DNA of 64,000 nucleotides from Diphasiastrum complanatum (Eukaryota > Streptophyta > Lycopodiopsida > Lycopodiales > Lycopodiaceae). Positions 10,624 through 20,594 of the stretch are shown piece by piece. Under the pieces are notes generated by a model, which did no database searches, was not told the origin of the DNA, and was given only the letters and a program-made list of their open reading frames with translations. The translations under genes were made by a program, and so were the position numbers. Where the stretch lies: NCBI GenBank assembly GCA_029204225.1, contig CM055104.1, positions 27,397,253 to 27,461,252 of the forward strand, in the 5' to 3' direction. Every line of letters begins with the position of its first letter. Position 1 is the stretch's first letter.

Positions 10624-10709
10624 TTTATTGACAAACAATTTATTGCTTGTAGATAAGCAATAAATTGTTTGTCAATAAAGCTTATACGCTTGTAGATAAG
10701 CATATAAGC
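10624..10709. repeat. adjacent double hairpin with identical loops, copy 1
   Basis: Arms 10624-10648 and 10655-10679 are perfect 25-bp complements around the loop GTAGAT. Directly adjoining, arms 10680-10691 and 10698-10709 pair over 12 bp with one mismatch around the same GTAGAT loop. Both hairpins recur at 41846-41931. Confidence 0.9.
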
Positions 10710-10899
10710 CTTGTGTCCATGGATGAATGCCACCACAGAAAATCTCTATATGATTCAACAACAATGCAAAAAAATTTCAAAAATGAATCTTGCAGCCAAG
10801 AGTCATTTATGTCATGTGAAGCATCAATCACAACTAGACTTATTCCTTTTTTTACATCTCCAATATGCCCATCTTCCAAGCACTGAAATATGTGGCCCA

Positions 10900-11400
10900 T
10901 ATAAGGTATCACCCATGGATTTGTTACATACCCTACATATGACCATTACATTGGCAGCTATGTTTGGATGGAGCCTACATCAGATGAACATGAAATCTAC
11001 ATTCCTAAATGGAGAACTTGAAAAGGAACTTTATATGCAACAACCAAGTGGATTTATCATGCAAGGCAAGAGGACAAGGTAAGTAGTAAGTAAACGGAAG
11101 AAGGCCTTATATGAATTGAAACAAGCACCTCATGCTCGATATAGTCAATTTGACGATTACCTTATGGTCCATGGGCTCGGTATGCACCTCTTCAGATTCC
11201 AATATTTAGTATTTCTTTTGTGACTCTAACATCATTCTAGTTGTAATATATGTAGATGATTTTGTGATTATAGACAATTTTAGTTGTACTATATCTGGTT
11301 GATTTTGTGATTACAGACAATTCTAGTTGTACTATATGTAGATGCTCTTATGATCATTACAAAAAATTATGTGGACCTTATTCATACAATAAAGAAAGAC
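10900..11400 (+). pseudogene. copia-C RT relic, copy 1
   Basis: A heavily decayed reverse transcriptase. An FGWSLHQMNMKSTFLNGEL-type block at about 10960-11020 and YMQQPSGF are followed in another frame by ALYELKQAPHARY near 11105-11140 and a VIYVDD block near 11245-11265. Frameshifts separate all of these, and a 43-bp tandem repeat has multiplied the YVDD region. No LTR is identifiable. Confidence 0.75.
11235..11363 (+). repeat. three 43-bp tandem units over the copia-C YVDD region
   Basis: Units begin at 11235, 11278 and 11321 (TTCTAGTTGTA-type starts). Each carries a version of the IYVDD-coding block: the first is standard, the second has CTGGTTGAT, the third GTAGATGCT. Since 43 is not a multiple of three, the units do not share one frame. 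The third decays toward its end. Also present in copy 2 from 42457. Confidence 0.85.
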
Positions 11401-11563
11401 TTTTCCAATACAATGGTATTTTGACAACTTTGTGAGATCTTTCCCCTCCTATATGGCATTTCTTATAGGGCTCATTTCGGGCTCAAAAATTATTCAATGA
11501 TTTTTTTGTTTCAATTAAGTAATTATCATTACATATTTATCTTATAGAAGTGATAGCAAAGGG

Positions 11564-12251
11564 TGTGAAAAATTGCCAATGTTGGCAAATCTAGCCATGT
11601 AGAATGATGTAAATTATGTACATAAGTGGGTCCCACACATGTGAGGCCATGGAGCCACGTGGGAAACCTATCCTAGTGTAGGCTAGATCAATTCCAAAGA
11701 GTTGATCAAGTCAATTTGGTAGTGATTCCTACTTTATAGGACCTACATCCTAGATTTATGATGAAAATTGACCAACTAGCCACCTACTTGGCATGACTCT
11801 AGGAATGAGGCTAGAGTGGAAAATTAGGACAAGAAAGCCAAGTTAATTTTTTTATTACATGTTGGAAATTCACCTAAATTTACAAAGGAAGAGGCTTTTG
11901 GTATGTATTCCATTCTCCCATAGTGAGGACTTAGAAACATTTTGGAGCTCATTGGCAAATCTCAAGCTACTACACATTTGTATTGAGTGTTTATGATCTA
12001 AATGCACCAAACTGATATTGACCTCATTCTCTATCTTCGGGCCGTATAGCAGGCTTTGGTTCACACATGTGGAATCATATTTCATCAATGATCAATGCTT
12101 TGTTATTGTTCTTACTTGTTGAATGTAAAATTGCCATTCTAGATCAATTTTTTGTGTCTAGTTTTTGTAGTAGATTGTTAAGCAAGCATCGAATCAGTCT
12201 TGTGGATCTTGTGTAGATCTATTTATGGTCCAAAAGTATAGTACTTTCACA
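11564..12251 (+). mobile_element. copia-B LTR, plus strand, copy 1
   Basis: It begins TGTGAAAAATTGCC and ends TACTTTCACA, and matches the minus-strand copia-B LTRs in inverted orientation. It is followed directly by a primer-binding site, so it is a 5' LTR. A GCCACGTGGG box lies at about 11654-11662. Several indels (for example the insertion after TAGTGATTCCT near 11740) separate it from the LTR at 3850, so the two belong to different insertions. Confidence 0.87.
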
Positions 12252-12267
12252 TGGTATCAGATCAAAG
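12252..12267 (+). other. copia-B primer-binding site, copy 1
   Basis: TGGTATCAGATCAAAG directly follows the LTR CA end. The first ten bases are the standard plant copia PBS complementary to the 3' end of initiator-Met tRNA; the remainder diverges from the usual GAGCC. Confidence 0.85.
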
Positions 12268-12301
12268 TACAAGATCTTAATCATTGATGAAAGACAAATT
12301 T

Positions 12302-13077
12302 CAATGTTAAAAAAATTCAATATGTTAGATTGTAAGAGTATAGAAACTCCTATGGAACAAATTGTAAAGACCCTAACAAAGGTGATGAAAGATCTTTCGT
12401 GGACATCACTCTTTTTAGGAGCCTTATAGGCTCCTTAATTTGGCTCACAATAACTAGACTTGACATAAGTTTTAGTGTTCATAAGTTGAGCCAAGCTATG
12501 CTATTCATCATTGGAAAATGGCCAAGAGAGTGTTTAAATACATATCTTCAACTTTTGATTATGGTTTATTGTATAAAAATAAAGATCTTTCTATAGTTGG
12601 CTATTTTGACTCGGATTTTGCAAGTGATAGAGCAGATCAAAAATCTACAAGTGCTTATGTCATATATCTTGGAGGAAACTTGATATCTTGGCTTTCCAAA
12701 AAGCAAGATACTGTATCACTCTCATCTTGTGAAGCTGAGTATAAGGCACTCACTACAACAACAAAGGAAGTGCTTTGGATCAAGAGGTTGCTAGTGGAGC
12801 TAAAGATAATCATGGAAGATGATCTACCTATGATCATGTGTGACAACATTTCAGCCCAAGCCCTTGCCAACAACCCGATATTCCATGCAAGGAGCAAACA
12901 TATCGAAGTTGTCACTTCGTGAGAGAGAAGCTCATTGGAGGGGAAAGCTACTTGGAGAACATCAACACATCATCTTCTATTGCAGATTTGCTTACCAAAC
13001 CTTTGAGCAAGAGTTCCTTCATTAAGCATAGAGCCAATCTTGGAGTAATACCAAGATCCATGTTCAAGTCAATATAG
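12302..13077 (+). pseudogene. copia-D RT end and RNase H, copy 1
   Basis: Shortly after the copia-B PBS, the sequence jumps to the end of a copia RT (DCKSIETPMEQ) followed by RNase H: ITLFRSLIGSLIWLTITR, FDSDFASDRADQKSTSAY, SWLSKKQDTVSLSSCEAEY, MCDNISAQALA and HARSKHIEV. A frameshift near 12915 separates the last part (ADLLTKPLSKSSF). Gag, protease, integrase and most of RT are missing. It ends at TAG 13075-13077, just before a purine tract. Confidence 0.88.
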
Positions 13078-13094
13078 ATTGTTTTTAAGAGGAG

Positions 13095-13797
13095 TGTTGA
13101 AATTGAAAAATAATCCATCTTGACTTTAGGCTTGCTACAAACATTGTACTATGCAAGTATGTTGTTTCACAAATGTAAATGCCAAATTTGGCCTAGATAG
13201 AACTCGAGCTATATGGATATGTCATATCTAGTTGGATGATTACAACTTGCATATAGATTGTTGACTTAGAAATAGCAATATTATGCTTGTAGAAACTCAT
13301 GGCATATCACATGCATTCAGTGTAAGTGATCCATAGTGACATGCAAGGCATGCACAAAGTGAAATGGACACATGCATGATGATTTGTACAATTTTAGTTA
13401 GAACTAGGACACTTGGTAAAAGTAGGTAGAGATACATGCATGAGATGTGACAAATGTCACATAGACTCTAGTTTTCACTTTAGATGTCATTGAAAGGTGG
13501 ATGGGTGGTTCTACCTCAAGGTACCTCAAACTCCATAAATATGTGTAGCCATTCTCATATTTTTTTGATGAAGAACCAAAGCTTTGTAGCTATCTCATGC
13601 CATTTTGGATCCACACAATTTTTGCTTGATATCTCTCTCTCTTTCTCTCTCTAACTCGTGTTGAGGCTAGCTCACACACTAATTTCTTGTACTTTTGCTC
13701 ATTTATGATTCATTGCTATCATTCTCTGATTCTTAGCATGCTAGATTGTGGTTAAGCCATAACTTCTGTACTAGATCTTGCTATTCAATCTAGAATC
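13095..13797 (+). mobile_element. copia-D 3' LTR, copy 1 (far end uncertain)
   Basis: It starts TGTTGAAATTG right after an AAGAGGAG polypurine tract (13087-13094). It holds five CATGCA motifs at 13310-13440, two of them full CATGCATG, and a CT-dinucleotide-rich stretch near 13630-13660. The end is set only tentatively at ATCA (13797) because no other copy of this LTR is in the unit to compare. Confidence 0.6.
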
Positions 13798-13840
13798 AGA
13801 TTATTGTGCTAATCATAAAGCTTAATAAGGTCTATCATAC

Positions 13841-14972
13841 TTGTGGATCATCCCCACACATGTGAATTATGGAAATTTTTTCACTTTTCTTACTTCAATG
13901 CTTGATGAACCAACTTGCTATGGAGATGCTTGTAAAACAAAAAGTTGGATGAATGCTATGCAAGTGGAGTATGATGCTCATACTTGGGATCTTGTTGATT
14001 GTCCTCAAGGGAAAAAACCACTGATTGCAAGTGGGTGTATAGATTGGAGTATAATCAAGATGGATCACTAAATAAGTATAAATCTAGGCTTGTAGCAAAA
14101 GGCTTCTTGCAGGCCAAGGTAATTGATTATGATGAAACTTTTGCTCCTGTGGCTAAGCTAGTTACAATAAAATTGATCATTAGTCTTGCTACTACTTTCA
14201 ATTGGAAGATATTTCAACTTGATGTTACAAATGCCTTCCTCAATGGCCACTTGGAGGAAGAGATCTACATCATGAGGCAACCTGAGGGCTTCATCAAGGA
14301 GGAGCATGAAGAAAAAGTGTGTTTTTTGAAGAAGAGTCTCTATGGACACAAGCAAGCACCTAGAGCATGATACTCTAGGCTAAACTCTTTTTTTATCTCC
14401 ATCAACTTTGTTTTAAGTTCTTATGATCCATCATTGTACATAAGATTTCATGATGGAAAGATCATTATCCTTGTATTGTATGTTGATGACATTATTTTGC
14501 GTGGGAATCATCTAGATGGAATAAGAGAGTCTCAAATGGTAGATCTCGACCTATTGAACTTCATTCTAGGAATAGAAGTCATAAGAGGATTGGATTTTAG
14601 CTTCGTTTGTCAATCTAAGTATGTTACATCCATCCTAGATAGATTTGGAATGAAGAATTGTAAAGGCATTGAGACTCCAATGGAGCAACATGTAAAAGCA
14701 TCTATTGATGGCAATGAAGCATCCTTTGAGGACATCATTCTATATAGAAGGCTTATAGGGGCTCCTTGATATATTTGACTATAACTAGACCTGATATTAG
14801 TTATAGTTTTTGAAAATTAAGCCAATTCCTCCTTTGGTATTACTTGGAAAAATCGCCAAAAGAGTTCTTAGAACTAAGAATTTTGGCATATTGTATAGAG
14901 GGACTAATCTTGGCTGAAGAGCCTATAGTGACTCTAATTTGGCAGGTGACAAAGTGGATCAAAAGTCAATAA
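13841..14972 (+). pseudogene. copia-B RT, plus strand, copy 1
   Basis: RT domain of copia-B in the opposite orientation to 6478-7909: KSWMNAMQVEYDAHTWDLV, CKWVYRLEYNQDGSLNKYK, QLDVTNAFLNGHLEEEIY, and the YVDD catalytic motif at 14479-14490. One base is missing near 14021 compared with copy 2, shifting the frame. Stops follow near 14370 and after 14767, and RNase H is cut short at about 14970 where copia-A tail sequence begins. Confidence 0.88.
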
Positions 14973-15375
14973 TGAAGAAACAACACGTTTCTGACTACAA
15001 AGTCTTGTTAGCTTTCAGCCCTCCGCCTGACGCGAAACAGAAAGATGAATGGTTCGCAAACACGAAAGTCAAAGGAGATGAACACGAAAGACTCACAAAC
15101 GAAACACAAATGAAAATGAAAGATTCACAAACAAAAATCTTTTGTGGTCTGGCACGAGAATCTTTTGCGGTCCAGTACAAGAAAAATGCAAACGACCAAA
15201 AACGAAACCAACGATGGAAACGAAACCAACGATGGAAATGAATCCAACGATGGAAATGAAACCAACGACGGAAATGAAACTAACGTCGTAAAAACCTTCT
15301 CCTGCGCTTCACTTTCCAAAGAGTAACAACGAAATTAAGCAAGTACTCAGAAGTACAGATGTCTGAATAGTAATA
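14973..15375 (+). mobile_element. copia-A 3' tail (purine tract plus LTR-like), copy 1
   Basis: Related to 944-1256: both have TGAAGAAACAA, a TTTCTGAYTACAAAG block, repeated CGAAMACGAAAG words and a CAGAAGTACAGA end. Here it is expanded by an 18-bp minisatellite. The join to copia-B RNase H at about 14973 is abrupt. About 90 bases later copia-A protease coding begins, with no gag between. Confidence 0.65.
15203..15292 (+). repeat. 18-bp minisatellite, five units, copy 1
   Basis: Units start at 15203, 15221, 15239, 15257 and 15275; the consensus is YGAAACCAACGATGGAAA. The last two units have drifted. As a multiple of three it would keep a frame, but unit 3 already contains a stop. The same five units lie at 46424-46513. 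Confidence 0.93.
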
Positions 15376-15461
15376 GTTCATCCTATGTCGAGGAGCCCGA
15401 GAGTTAGAAATGGGCGAAGAAAGAACGAACAGAAATTATTCGACCGCCTACATCTATAAAA

Positions 15462-18010
15462 ATGTGTGCAGCATCAACATCTGATACACATGAGGTGATT
15501 CTAGATTCAGGAGCCACCTCACACTTCATGACATCAAGACGAATAATGTCTAATTTCAAAAGTGCAGATCCTTCAAGATTCATAGTTCTTGGAGATGGAT
15601 CTAAGCATAAAGTGAACGGTATTGGTTCACTATGGCTCAACACCAATGACAGAGACAGACGACTTGAAGACGTTCTGTTCGTGCCTACTCTGCAACAAGA
15701 CTTGCTCTCTGTAGCAAGAATAGCAGATGCAGGGATGCGTGTGACATTTTATGACGAAGCATGCAACGTGATTGATGGCAGTACTAGTACATTGATCGCT
15801 CAAGGCAGAGGAAGAAAAAATCTATATCATCTGAAGGTACGCCTACCTGTAGATCAGGTGCATTAGACTCATGATGACTCGCCAGACACTCTGTGGCACA
15901 GAAGACTCTGCCACATGAACTCAATGGCAGTTTATCAAGCAAGCCATCATGGAGCGATAACAGGGGTCAGCATCTCGAATGCAACCAGTTCAACCACTTG
16001 TGATGCATGTTTGAAAGGCAAGATGTCACGCACTCCATTCGTCAAAGACTCCTACAGAACGACTAAGATTCTGGAGCTAGTGCATTTTGACATCTGCGGA
16101 CCATTCAATGTGATCTCAGTGGAAGGTTCAAAATATTATATAACCTTCATTGATAACTATAGTAAATTTGCTAGAGTTTATTTTATTCAGAATAAATCTG
16201 AAGCACTCGATAAACTCACAGAATATGTGAATTGGGCTGAAAGATGTACAGGCAACAAGGTTAAGCAGATCAGGACAGATCGAGGTGGCGAATACATCTC
16301 AAATTGCTTCACTGACTTCTGCAATGTGTGGCATCCTTCACAGAAGAACTGTAGCCTACACACCGCAACACAATGGTGTTACTGAGCGAAAGAACAGGAC
16401 CTTGATGAAAGCAGCCAGATGCATGATGTCCTACTCAAAAGCTCCAAGAGTATTGTGGGCTAAAGCAGTATCTACAGCCGCATACATCCAGAACAGGACA
16501 GGTAAGTATGGTGTTCCTCACGCGACACCACACGAGCTATGGTGTGGTAGAAAGCCCAACCTGTCTCACGTCAGAATCTTTGGCTATGTAGCTTATGCAC
16601 AAATTTCTGGTAAGCTTCGAAAGAAGCTTGATGAGAAAGCCGATCAGGGATTTCTAGTAGGTTATGACAACAATTCGTCATACTATAGAATCTACATGCC
16701 AGACACGAACACTATGAAAACAGTGATAGCAGATTCATGAGGTAGCCTACTACTACAGTTCATGTAAACCAAGATGGTTTTGGACCGAGCAGAGCAAACA
16801 AAGGCAAAGGCATTGCTATCCCAGGAGGATCTCCTAGAAGGTCGACAAGACCACGAAGAGTGCCAGCAAGATATGTTCCACATCAGAAGAGTTCTGCGGA
16901 TTCAGTGGCGAACCACAAACTTTCGAGGAAGCGATTGAAAGTCCAGAGAAGGACAAATGGATCCAAGCCATGAACGAAGAGATGGAGTCCATGAGGAAGA
17001 ACCAAATATGGAAGTTGGAGCCAAGACTGTCAAATGCAAATGGGTCTTCAAACTCAAATATGGACCAAATGGGAACATCACGAAATACGAGGCAAGACTG
17101 GTAGCAAAGGGATTTTCTCAGAGATATGGTATTGACTACTCTGAAACCTTCTCTCCTATTTTCAAACATTCGTCCCTACGTTTGTTATTTGCATATGCAG
17201 TAGCTTATGACCTCAGGATCCACATTGTGGACGAGAAGACAGCCTTCTTGCATGGCGAACTAGACGAAGAGATCTATATGGATCAACCCCCAGGATATGT
17301 CTCGAATTCACTTCCTGACTATGAATGCAGAAACAATCAGTCCGACAATGGTACAAGAAGAAAGATCAAGCCCTAAAATCATTAGGATTCAAGCCTCTGT
17401 TGGCTGATTCCAACGTATATATCAGAGTTACAGATGGGTAGATCATCATCGTGGTTGTATATTTGGATGACACTCTAATACTTTGCAGGAATGAGCAGCA
17501 AATCGCTGAAGTGAAGACAGACGTCTCGAAATATTTTGAGATAGTGGATCTGGGAGAAGCCAGGTGTTACCTAAGCTTACAAATTGAAAGGGACTATGAG
17601 GGAGGTAAGTTATATCTTCACCAATCCAGATACATCAAGAAGATCCTAGAGGATCTTGGGATGCTGAACTGCAAAGGAGCGAACACTCCAATACTTGCAG
17701 AGACGGTGCTGACAAATGATGACTATCTGAAGACTGAGGAAGAGAGAGAACATATGCAGCTCACACCTTTCAGAAAGCTGATAAGATCACTGATGTACCT
17801 TGCTGACAACACACGTCCTGATATTGCTTATGAAGTATTTAGGATGAGCCAATTCTACATGAATCCAAGCTCGACACATTGGAAGATTGCAAAACGAATT
17901 TTGCAATATCTTCAATTAACGAGAGATTATGGCTTGTGCTATTGTCGTGGTGCAGGTTTCAAGATGCTTTTCTATAGTGATGATAGTTGGGTATCCCTCA
18001 AAGACGATTG
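15462..18010 (+). pseudogene. copia-A protease, integrase and RT, copy 1
   Basis: Plus-strand copia pol without gag. Order: protease (DSGATSHFM near 15505), HHCC pre-integrase (LWHRRLCHMN, CDACLKGKM), integrase (HFDICGPF near 16085, RTDRGGEY near 16275), integrase end (RKPNLSHVRIFGY), RT (CKWVFKLKYG, HIVDEKTAFLHGELDEE, YLDD near 17460) and the start of RNase H. Breaks: TAG near 15864, a 2-base deletion near 16326, TGA near 16738, a 25-base deletion near 17330 removing the MH.SIYGLK region, and TAG at 17439-17441. RNase H is interrupted at 18010 by copia-E. Confidence 0.92.
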
Positions 18011-18438
18011 TGAAGATTATTAAAGTATTATCTTCCTATCTCGAGTTTGGGACCATGTCCATGGCGATTTCCACTAAATTTCACGCTGTACATAGAAGGA
18101 GTGTGAATTGAGCACATATCCTTCTAGTATAGCTCGGATTTGGGTTAGATAGGTTCAATTTTGATGACATGCATTAGTTTAGATAACATGCAAAGTCATA
18201 CTATATGCATGCAAGCCACATGCAATCCGTGCATGCAACATGCAAAGTAGTTTATGTGATCTACACATGTCTAGGTAGTTTTATGAGTTGACATGCAGTA
18301 CATGCAACATCCATGCATGCAGTTACACATGTGGATCTCTGGTAGGTGAATTAGTTTAGTTAAGTGGACTTTCCATGCAACTCCACTATAGGAATTCGAG
18401 TCTCTCTCATGTAGGGAAAGTTGGGCATGTTTTGCCAT
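18011..18438 (+). mobile_element. copia-E 5' LTR, truncated, copy 1
   Basis: It starts TGAAGATTATT inside copia-A RNase H and matches 19673 onward. The homology ends at TTTTGCCAT (18438), where it is fused directly to RT coding sequence, so the LTR end, PBS, gag, protease, integrase and first part of RT were deleted. It carries ten CATGCA motifs. Confidence 0.88.
18168..18321 (+). promoter_or_regulatory. RY-type CATGCA array in copia-E 5' LTR, copy 1
   Basis: Ten CATGCA motifs start at 18168, 18187, 18209, 18219, 18232, 18239, 18292, 18301, 18312 and 18316; the last two overlap into CATGCATGCA. CATGCA is the core of the RY element bound by plant B3 factors (ABI3/FUS3/LEC2 and VAL classes). 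Density is about one per 15 bases. Function is inferred from the motif only. Confidence 0.6.
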
Positions 18439-19657
18439 TATTGTTCCAGCTTGATGTTTCTAATGCATTCCTCAATGGTTACCTCGAGGAGGAGATTTAT
18501 ATGGAGCAGCCTCCAGGTTTTGTGAAGCAAGGTGATGAATCAAAATTTTGTCTTTTGTTCAAAAGTCTGTATGGACTGAAACAGACACCAAGGTTATGCA
18601 AAGCTCAACTCCTATCTCATATCACTCGGATTTTGTCTAAGTGAATATGACTCTTCTTTGTATTATAAGTTTGTAGATAACTTTGTAACTATACTTCTCA
18701 TCTATGTAGATGATATCATTCTTTGTGGAAATAATGAGAAGTTAGTTGAAGAAACTAAGCATGCACTTGGTACTAAGTTTAAGATGTAGGACTTAGGAGT
18801 TCTTCACTATATTCTAGGCCTTGAAATAGATTTTTGAAAAGGTCATGCATTTATAAGCCAAAGTAGATATGCACTTTCCATGCTTAGGAAATTCCATATG
18901 GAAAACTGTAAATGCATAGATACAGCTATGGAGCACACTGTAAAAGTTCCTATAAATCCTTTGAGGACATCACTCTTTATAGGAGTCTTATTGGCTCACT
19001 TATTTGGTTAATAGTGACTAGGCTTGATCTAAGCTTTTGTGTTCATAAGCTACGTCAACACATGCAGGATCCAAAGTTATATCATTGGAAGTTGGCTAAA
19101 AGAGTCTTGAGGTATATATCTTCTACCTTGGATTATGGATTATTCTACAAAGGAGAAGGTCTGACGTTGATTGCTTTTTTAGATTCAGATTTTGCAGGAG
19201 ACAGGTTGGATAGAAAAGCCACAAGCGCTTACACATATATTTCTTGGAGGGAATTTGGTTTCTTGGCTATCAAAGAAACATGCAACTATTTCCTTATCAT
19301 CCTGTGAAACTGAATACAAATCTCTTACAACCACAACAAAGGAGGTTTTATGGATCAAAAGGCTACTTTTGGAGCTAAAGTGTTATGCAGATGAATATCT
19401 TCCAATTATCAAGAATGATAACATTTCTGCTCAGGCTCTTGCAAATAATCCAGTCTTTCATGCAAGGAGCAAGCATGTTGAAGTGGCTCATCATTTTGTA
19501 AGAATAAAAGTCATTGGGAGAGAGATCTCACTGGAACATGTTGCATCTTCATATTGTGCTGCAGATCTTCTCACCAAGCCTCTACTCAAGAATGTATTTA
19601 TGAAGATGAGGTCAAACCTTGGACTAATTTTGAAGTCTATGTTGATAGGAACATAAA
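18439..19657 (+). pseudogene. copia-E RT and RNase H, plus strand, copy 1
   Basis: RT begins in mid-domain ([26 protein letters not shown] near 18445-18520). [10 protein letters not shown] follows, then after a frameshift the IYVDDIILCGNN block near 18700-18735, and RNase H (SLIGSLIWLIVTRLDLS, LDSDFAGDRLDRK, SWLSKKHATISLSSCETEY, HARSKHVEVAHHFV, ADLLTKPLL). Stops at 18642, 18787 and 18836 and a frameshift near 19235 disable it. It ends 15 bases before the 3' LTR with a GGAGGAG purine tract. Confidence 0.9.
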
Positions 19658-19672
19658 TTCTAAGGAGGAGCG

Positions 19673-20379
19673 TGAAGATTATTTATCTCAAGTTTGGGGC
19701 CATGTCAATGGTGATTTGTACTAAATTTCATGTTGTACATAAAAGGAGTGTGAATTGAGCACATATCATTCTAGTCTCGGATTTGAGTTAGATAGGTTCA
19801 ATTTTGATGACATGCAGTAGTTTAGATAACATGCAAAGTCATACTGTATGCATGCAAGCCACATGCAATCAGTGCATGCAACATGCAAAGTAGTTTATGT
19901 GATCTACATATGTCTAGGCAGTTTTATGAGTTGACATGCAGTGCATGCAACATCCATGCATGCAGTTACACATGTGGATCTCTGGAGGTGAATTAGTTCA
20001 GTTAAGTGGACTTTCCATGCAACTCCACTGTAGGAATTCGAGTCTCTCTCATGTAGGGAAAGCTGGGCATGTTTTGCCATATTGTGAATATTGAGATTTT
20101 GGTGTTTTGGACTCACTATCTCTCTACCCCAGTTTTCTATGCTTGATTTTTTCTCTCTACTCGAGAGCAGCCTCTTTTTCCCATACTAAGCACTTAGAAT
20201 TATTTTTTATATTCATTTCTCATAGTGAAGAGTTAGATTTTTTCATCAGATGTATGCATTGTGCTCTTGCCTTAGATTTTTCAAGCATATTGTTCTTTGA
20301 TCAATCTTGTGCAATCACAACACCTCAGTAAGATCTTGTAGGGTGTGTGGTGAAGTTCACACGTGATAAAAACTTCACA
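19673..20379 (+). mobile_element. copia-E 3' LTR, plus strand, copy 1
   Basis: It begins TGAAGATTATT after the purine tract TAAGGAGGAGCG and ends AACTTCACA at 20378-20379; the end agrees with the PBS-adjacent end of the inverted copy (22676). About 707 bp. It includes a CATGCA array (19811-19964) and a CT-rich stretch near 20120-20165. It is not followed by target DNA but by an inverted copia-E LTR piece. Confidence 0.87.
19811..19964 (+). promoter_or_regulatory. RY-type CATGCA array in copia-E 3' LTR, copy 1
   Basis: Ten CATGCA motifs start at 19811, 19830, 19851, 19862, 19875, 19882, 19935, 19944, 19955 and 19959. The spacing matches the 5' LTR array almost exactly despite other substitutions between the LTRs. 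A partial inverted array is present at about 20395-20470. Binding by B3 factors is inferred. Confidence 0.6.
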
Positions 20380-20594
20380 TCACAGAAACTACTTTGCATG
20401 TTGCATGTACTAATTGCATGTGGCTTGCATTTATACAATATGACTTTGCATGTTATCTAAACTACTGCATGTCATCAAAATTGAACCTATCTAACTCAAA
20501 TTCGAGCTATACTAGAAGGATATGTCCTCAATTCACACTCCTTTTATGTACAACATGAAATTTAGTGTAAATTACCATGGACATGGTCCCTAAC
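20380..20594 (-). mobile_element. copia-E 3' LTR fragment, minus strand, copy 1
   Basis: It is the reverse complement of the early part of the copia-E LTR (CATGCA region and GTACAACATGAAATTTAGT). It starts immediately after the plus-strand LTR and ends where RNase H coding begins (about 20594). Both LTR edges and the purine tract are missing, so this junction arose by rearrangement, not normal insertion. Confidence 0.85.
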
